NCBI GenBank assembly: GCA_030590525.1
Contig: JAUUYI010000045.1
Coordinates: forward strand, 1 to 10,354
Direction: 5' to 3'
DNA from: Sedimenticola sp.
GTDB lineage: Bacteria > Pseudomonadota > Gammaproteobacteria > Chromatiales > Chromatiaceae
Length of the DNA: 10,354 bases
The translations under genes and the position numbers were made by a program. A model generated the notes under the pieces. The model did not search any database and had not been told where the DNA came from. It saw only the letters and a program-made list of their open reading frames with translations. Shown here in pieces: positions 5,870 through 10,354 of the stretch. Each line of letters opens with the position of its first letter. The stretch's first letter is position 1.

Positions 5870-7336
5870 ATGAGCGAAGAGATCCTGATCAACGTCACCC
5901 CCCCGGAAACACGGGTTGCCGTATTGGAAAATGGCGTGATTCAGGAGATTATTATAGAGCGTTCCGATCGGCGGGGACTGGTCGGCAATATCTACAAAGG
6001 CCGGGTGTGTCGGGTATTGCCCGGAATGCAGGCCGCCTTCGTGGATATCGGCCTGGAGCGAGCCGCATTCCTGCACGCAGCAGATATCCTGCACGGACAG
6101 GAACACAGAAACGACAGCGAGCGTACCGAGAACATCTCGGCACTGGTACGGGAGGGAGGTGAAGTTATCGTCCAGGTGGTGAAGGATCCTCTCGGCTCCA
6201 AGGGTGCCCGTCTCACCACTAACCTCTCCATACCCTCGCGCTATCTCGTATTTATGCCGTCCCTGACTAACTCCGGCATCTCCCAGAAGATCGAGACCGA
6301 AAAAGAACGCACCCGCCTGCGCCAGATTATAGACCAGTTCACCCAGGAGAAAGAGATACAAGGCAGCTTCATCGCACGTACTGCGGGTGAGGGGGTCAGC
6401 GAAGAGACGCTAAGGGCGGACATGGCCTTTCTGGCCAGGCTGTGGCAGAACATACAGGAGCTTCGCCGAACCTCCCCCCCGGGAAAGCTGGTACACGAAG
6501 ATCTCCCACTGTTACTGCGTGCCCTGCGCGACCTGGTGACACCAGAGGCGGAACGAATCCGTATCGACTCACGAGAGAGCTGGCAGAAAGCGAAAAGATT
6601 CGCTGACCGCCTGATTCCCGATCTGAACGTCCAGATCGAAGCCTATCCGGGGGGAAGGCCTATCTTTGACCTGTACGGGGTAGAGGATGAAATCCAGAAG
6701 GCACTGGAACGCAAAGTCGAGCTGAAGTCCGGCGGGCACCTGATTATCGACCAGACCGAGGCGATGACTACCATCGACGTCAATACCGGGGCCTTCGTCG
6801 GCCACCGCAATCTGGAAGAGACCATTTTCAAGACCAATATGGAAGCGGCCCAGGCGATCTGTCGTCAGCTGCGCCTGCGCAACCTGGGTGGCATCATCAT
6901 CATCGACTTCATCGATATGACGGATGACGAACACAAGCGCCAGGTGCTGCGGGCTCTGGAGAAGTGCCTGGCCCGCGATCACGCCAAGACCCAGATCACT
7001 GAGGTCTCCTCTCTTGGGCTGGTAGAAATGACCCGCAAGCGTACCCGTGAATCCCTCGGCCACATTCTGTGCGAACCCTGTTCCTGCTGTGGCGGCAGGG
7101 GCTCACTGAAGACCGCTGAAACGGCCTGCTACGAGATCTTCCGCGAAATCCTCCGGGAGGCCCGCCAGTTCGATGTGGAATCGCTGCTGGTACTCGCCTC
7201 CCAGGCGGTGGTCGATCGATTGCTGGATGAAGAGTCTTCCAGCCTGGCAGAGCTGGAGGCCTTCATCGGCAAGCGCATCCGGCTGCAGGCGGAAACGCTC
7301 TACTCCCAGGAACAATACGACGTGGTATTGATATAA
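5870..7336 (+). CDS. rng: Ribonuclease G
   Basis: RNase G is a 5'-end-sensitive endoribonuclease that trims the 5' end of 16S rRNA and decays some mRNAs. The 488-residue product has the family length (E. coli 489). An S1-type RNA-binding domain lies near residues 35-120 (GNIYKGRVCRVLPGMQAAFVDIG). The catalytic magnesium-binding aspartates fall at Asp303 (TIDVNTGAFVG) and Asp346 (IIIDFIDM), the same numbers as in RNase E. The zinc-link pair is Cys404 and Cys407 (CSCCGGRG). The RNase E C-terminal scaffold is absent, which makes it RNase G. The frame is open to ATG 5792, but ATG 5870 (MSEEILINVTPPETR) matches the family start. AAAGAA upstream is a weak ribosome site. The 126 bp after maf show no gene or clear promoter; co-transcription with maf is likely. 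Confidence 0.97.
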   Translation: MSEEILINVTPPETRVAVLENGVIQEIIIERSDRRGLVGNIYKGRVCRVLPGMQAAFVDIGLERAAFLHAADILHGQEHRNDSERTENISALVREGGEVIVQVVKDPLGSKGARLTTNLSIPSRYLVFMPSLTNSGISQKIETEKERTRLRQIIDQFTQEKEIQGSFIARTAGEGVSEETLRADMAFLARLWQNIQELRRTSPPGKLVHEDLPLLLRALRDLVTPEAERIRIDSRESWQKAKRFADRLIPDLNVQIEAYPGGRPIFDLYGVEDEIQKALERKVELKSGGHLIIDQTEAMTTIDVNTGAFVGHRNLEETIFKTNMEAAQAICRQLRLRNLGGIIIIDFIDMTDDEHKRQVLRALEKCLARDHAKTQITEVSSLGLVEMTRKRTRESLGHILCEPCSCCGGRGSLKTAETACYEIFREILREARQFDVESLLVLASQAVVDRLLDEESSSLAELEAFIGKRIRLQAETLYSQEQYDVVLI

Positions 7337-7411
7337 ACAGAACTGGACAGCTGACGCCGAAACCACTCGGTTCGAGTCGCACTCACAACCACCTATGTCC
7401 CACTCCAGCAA

Positions 7412-10354
7412 ATGATTCACTTGGCAAAATCCGTTGTCATCAAACTCTGGCTGCTGGCAATCCTGCTGCTGGCGTTGACGGCGGTGATCATCGGTGCCGG
7501 CCGGCTGGCTGCCCCCACTGTTGCCGATTATCGGCTGGAGGTGGAGCAGTGGGCCTCCGAGAGCCTGGGACAACCGCTTCAGATCGGGTCGCTCGAGATG
7601 CGCTGGGTAGGGCTGGAGCCGGAACTGGTGATGAAGGATGTCGCTCTGCTCTCGCCGGAAAGCGGCAAGCCAGTGATCCATTTCGCCGAAGGCCGCATCT
7701 CCCTGGCGCTACTGGACAGCCTGCTCAGCTGGGCAGTACAGAGCAGCAATTTTACCCTGACCGGGGTACAGGTGCTGATCAAGCGGCGCTCTGACGGGTC
7801 AGTGGTGGCTGCAGGACTGGAGAGTCTGGATACCGGTGGTGGTGATGCCAGTGCCCTGTTCCTGATGCCGCACCGAATCAGCATCGTAGACAGTGACATC
7901 TTCTGGCAAAACCTGGCTATCGGCGCTGACCCCATTCATTTCTCCGGGGTGGATGCCCGGCTGTACAATGAAGGCAGCCGGCATCAGCTCAACATCGGAT
8001 TCGAGTTACCCGGAAGCAATGGAAAGCAGGCAAAATTGACTGCAGATATCCAGGGCAACCTGGATAAACCCCAGGGTTGGACCGGGCAGCTCTATTTTTC
8101 CGGGCGGGATCTGGGGCTGGCTGAACTGCTGCAATACCGAGTCCCCGAAGGCTACAAATTGCGCCAGGGACTCACCGACATAGAGCTCTGGAGCAGCTGG
8201 CAGGGTGGTCAGTTAGACTCGATCGAGGCTAGCGTCAGCCTGTCGGACCTGCGGCTGGACCGAATCAACCCGGGCAACGCCCAGGTGGATAGATCGCTGC
8301 AGATCGACCGGCTCGGGGGTTATTTCCGCTGGCGGCAAAAGCCTGACGGCTGGCGACTCGACATACAGGACATTGGCTTCAATCGGATGGGTCTGGATTG
8401 GCCGGCAGCACGCTTCAGCCTGGCCACTCGCTTCGACAACGAAGGGCGGATCCATGTCCGCTCCGGTGCGGACTTCATCCGCAGCGAGGATATCAGTGCA
8501 ATCCTCCGCATGTTCCCGCTACCAAACCCGGATATAGAGGAGGCGCTCGGCCAGCTCCGCCCCCACAGCGATCTCTATGACCTCCGTTTCCTGTATGACG
8601 AAACCGGCGGCGCGCCCCGCTGGTCAGCCAGCGGCGAGGTGCATTCACTCTTCACCAGGCCCTGGAAACAGACCCCTGGCGTCAACAATCTGTCGGCGCG
8701 CTTCTGGGCCTCCCAGGATCACGGCACCCTGCGATTGCACTCCAGCAACACCACCCTGAAACTCCCCAGGCTGTTCCGGGATCCGCTGCAGCTGCAGCAA
8801 CTGACCGGCCAGCTCACCTGGGAGCGACTGGAGGATGGCGGCTGGCGTATCGACACCCCGGAGCTGATTGCCGGTAACGACGATATAACTACCTGGACCC
8901 GGCTGCAGCTCACCTTTCCGGGTGACCCGGAGGCACCGCTCTTCATGGACCTGCAGAGCGACTTTCAGCAGGGTGATGCCAGCACCACCTCTCGCTATCT
9001 GCCAGTGGGCATCATGTCCCCCGATGTTGTTCAGTGGCTCGACCGGAGCATCGTCGATGGACGAATAGTATCGGGGGCCTGCATCGTGCGTGGCCCATTG
9101 TCCGGTTTTCCTTTTGCCAAGGCCCACGATGGCCGTTTCGAGGTCTTTTTCAACGTCGACGACCTGACATTCGACTACTGGCAAGGCTGGCCAAGACTGG
9201 AAAAGATGGCTGCAAAGATACGCTTTCTGGGCGACCGGTTCGACATCTGGATCGATCGGGCCGAGTTGCTCGACAACAGGATCTCCCAGGCCCATGGATT
9301 CATCCACGATCTATTTCAGACATCCCCGTTCGAATTAGCGGCTCAGATCAGTGGCCCGCTGGCCCCACAATTGCGCATCCTGAGCAACTCGCCACTCCAG
9401 GAGGAGTTCGGGCCTATGCTGTCACTGGTGAAAGCAGGGGGAGCAGCGAACCTCACGATAGCGCTGGCCATACCGATAGACGGCGACAGCCCGTTTCGCG
9501 TAGACGGACGGCTCCGTTTTCAGGATGCCTCCATCACACTGAGCGATATGAACCTCACCATCAACCGGATACAGGGGGATCTGCTGTTCGACCAGGACGG
9601 CACCCGGGCGAAGGGCATCAAGGGGCTGATCTTCGACAATCCGATCACGGTTGACCTGCTGATGCCAGCGGGCGAGCCGGACGTCATGCGCCTGATTGCC
9701 CAGGCCTCCCTCTCCAGCCAGAAACTGTACGCGCTGGACAAGGATCCGGTCTGGCACACCTTCAAAGGCTCCGCCGACTGGCGGTTGCAGGTGGATATCC
9801 CCACACTCTCCGCCCCCGACGACACCCCGGTGCTGGGGACCCTGAGCTCTGATCTCAAAGGGTTGGCTATCGACCTGCCCCCCCCACTGCAGAAGCGTGC
9901 CGACGAGGTACGCGAACTGCGTATCACCCATCAGTTCAGCCGTGATCCCCAGCGCCCCTTCAACGTCCGCTACGGCACTCTCCTCGACGCCACCGGCCTG
10001 CTGAACACCCGCAAAGGAAAGCCACAGCCCATCGATCGACTCAGTCTGCAACTGGGCGGAGGCAGGGCCACGATGCCGCGGTCCAATGGCATTGAGATCG
10101 GCGGCAGAATAAAACAGCTGGATCTCGACGCCTGGATGAATCTTTCGGATACCCAGGGGGATGGATTGTCTCTGCCGCTGCCCCTGCTGAAGGTGAATCT
10201 GGAGATCGACCGGCTGTTGTTGGGCGCGGTCAACCTCAACCGGTTCGAGCTCGATCTGAGCCGTAGTGGCAACAACCTGGGCGGCCATATCGCCAGTGAC
10301 CGTTTCAGTGGTGAAATACAGATCCCCGCACATCCCCTTACACAACCCATCATG
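7412..10354 (+). CDS. yhdP: YhdP family AsmA-like phospholipid transport protein (5' part, runs off window)
   Basis: YhdP, with TamB and YdbH, carries phospholipids from the inner to the outer membrane in gammaproteobacteria. The frame is open for 981 codons to the right edge without a stop; E. coli YhdP has 1266 residues, so roughly the last quarter is missing. Residues about 8-31 form a single membrane anchor (VIKLWLLAILLLALTAVIIG), followed by LAAPTVADYRLEVEQWASES and IGSLEMRWVGLEPEL, typical of the TIGR02099/DUF3971 family. Later landmarks are RYLPVGIMSPDVVQWLDRSI and the edge motif SDRFSGEIQIP. The rest is strand-rich, as expected for a long periplasmic beta-groove. ATG 7412 has no good Shine-Dalgarno; a 6-codon mini-frame (MSHSSK, 7395-7415) stops across it (ATGA overlap), hinting at translational coupling. 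It follows rng by 75 bp, matching the E. coli order. Confidence 0.95.
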   Translation, partial: MIHLAKSVVIKLWLLAILLLALTAVIIGAGRLAAPTVADYRLEVEQWASESLGQPLQIGSLEMRWVGLEPELVMKDVALLSPESGKPVIHFAEGRISLALLDSLLSWAVQSSNFTLTGVQVLIKRRSDGSVVAAGLESLDTGGGDASALFLMPHRISIVDSDIFWQNLAIGADPIHFSGVDARLYNEGSRHQLNIGFELPGSNGKQAKLTADIQGNLDKPQGWTGQLYFSGRDLGLAELLQYRVPEGYKLRQGLTDIELWSSWQGGQLDSIEASVSLSDLRLDRINPGNAQVDRSLQIDRLGGYFRWRQKPDGWRLDIQDIGFNRMGLDWPAARFSLATRFDNEGRIHVRSGADFIRSEDISAILRMFPLPNPDIEEALGQLRPHSDLYDLRFLYDETGGAPRWSASGEVHSLFTRPWKQTPGVNNLSARFWASQDHGTLRLHSSNTTLKLPRLFRDPLQLQQLTGQLTWERLEDGGWRIDTPELIAGNDDITTWTRLQLTFPGDPEAPLFMDLQSDFQQGDASTTSRYLPVGIMSPDVVQWLDRSIVDGRIVSGACIVRGPLSGFPFAKAHDGRFEVFFNVDDLTFDYWQGWPRLEKMAAKIRFLGDRFDIWIDRAELLDNRISQAHGFIHDLFQTSPFELAAQISGPLAPQLRILSNSPLQEEFGPMLSLVKAGGAANLTIALAIPIDGDSPFRVDGRLRFQDASITLSDMNLTINRIQGDLLFDQDGTRAKGIKGLIFDNPITVDLLMPAGEPDVMRLIAQASLSSQKLYALDKDPVWHTFKGSADWRLQVDIPTLSAPDDTPVLGTLSSDLKGLAIDLPPPLQKRADEVRELRITHQFSRDPQRPFNVRYGTLLDATGLLNTRKGKPQPIDRLSLQLGGGRATMPRSNGIEIGGRIKQLDLDAWMNLSDTQGDGLSLPLPLLKVNLEIDRLLLGAVNLNRFELDLSRSGNNLGGHIASDRFSGEIQIPAHPLTQPIM

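Noticed and set aside
7369..7378. GGTTCGAGTC resembling a tRNA T-loop between rng and yhdP
   Set aside because: The flanking 5-base segments do not pair to form a T-stem, and no other tRNA arms are visible in the 75-bp gap.
9422..10345. Long minus-strand open frame (307 codons) opposite yhdP, with another at 8645-9307
   Set aside because: The plus strand carries a clear YhdP sequence throughout. The minus-strand translations have no recognisable motifs and are expected by-products of GC-rich coding DNA.
1..10354. CRISPR array, defence island, prophage or biosynthetic cluster
   Set aside because: No regularly spaced repeats, no transposase or integrase gene and no defence-type domains were found; the genes are core housekeeping and envelope genes.

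Overview
The window looks like a chromosomal core region of a GC-rich gammaproteobacterium. Two gene neighbourhoods typical of that class lie side by side: the proA-nadD-rsfS-rlmH group and the maf-rng-yhdP group. Protein wording, for example in RNase G, RlmH and YhdP, is close to the gammaproteobacterial forms. The style of the short interspersed repeats fits a sulfur-oxidising lineage of the Chromatiales or Sedimenticolaceae type, but that finer placement is only an impression.

Layout. Positions 1-376 are non-coding and repeat-rich: a short hairpin at the left edge, a head-to-head pair of REP-like units, a compound stem-loop and a pyrimidine-rich repeat. proA (377-1648) and nadD (1736-2347) follow on the plus strand, separated by a 79-bp MITE-like insertion with an apparent 8-bp target duplication. 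rsfS (2420-2785) comes next. Two minus-strand envelope genes (retropepsin-like protease 4270-3542, then lytic transglycosylase-like lipoprotein 3504-2842) sit between rsfS and rlmH (4382-4855), which are adjacent or nearly so in many relatives. A second REP pair of a different sequence family (4983-5064) precedes maf (5147-5743), rng (5870-7336) and yhdP (7412 to beyond the right edge).

Function. ProA makes glutamate semialdehyde for proline, NadD makes the dinucleotide in NAD synthesis, RsfS silences 50S subunits and RlmH methylates 23S rRNA. Maf hydrolyses non-canonical or pyrimidine NTPs, RNase G matures 16S rRNA and degrades mRNA, and YhdP is an AsmA-like protein of inner-to-outer-membrane phospholipid transport. 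The minus-strand pair is predicted to act in the periplasm or at the outer membrane.

I did not find a defence system, CRISPR array, phage or other obviously new multi-gene system. The most informative non-standard observations are the MITE-like insertion that appears to have duplicated the ribosome binding site between proA and nadD, a palindrome covering the -35 element of a good candidate promoter for the minus-strand pair, the probable STN-plus-retropepsin fusion in that pair, and two REP families that share the same GTAG foot.
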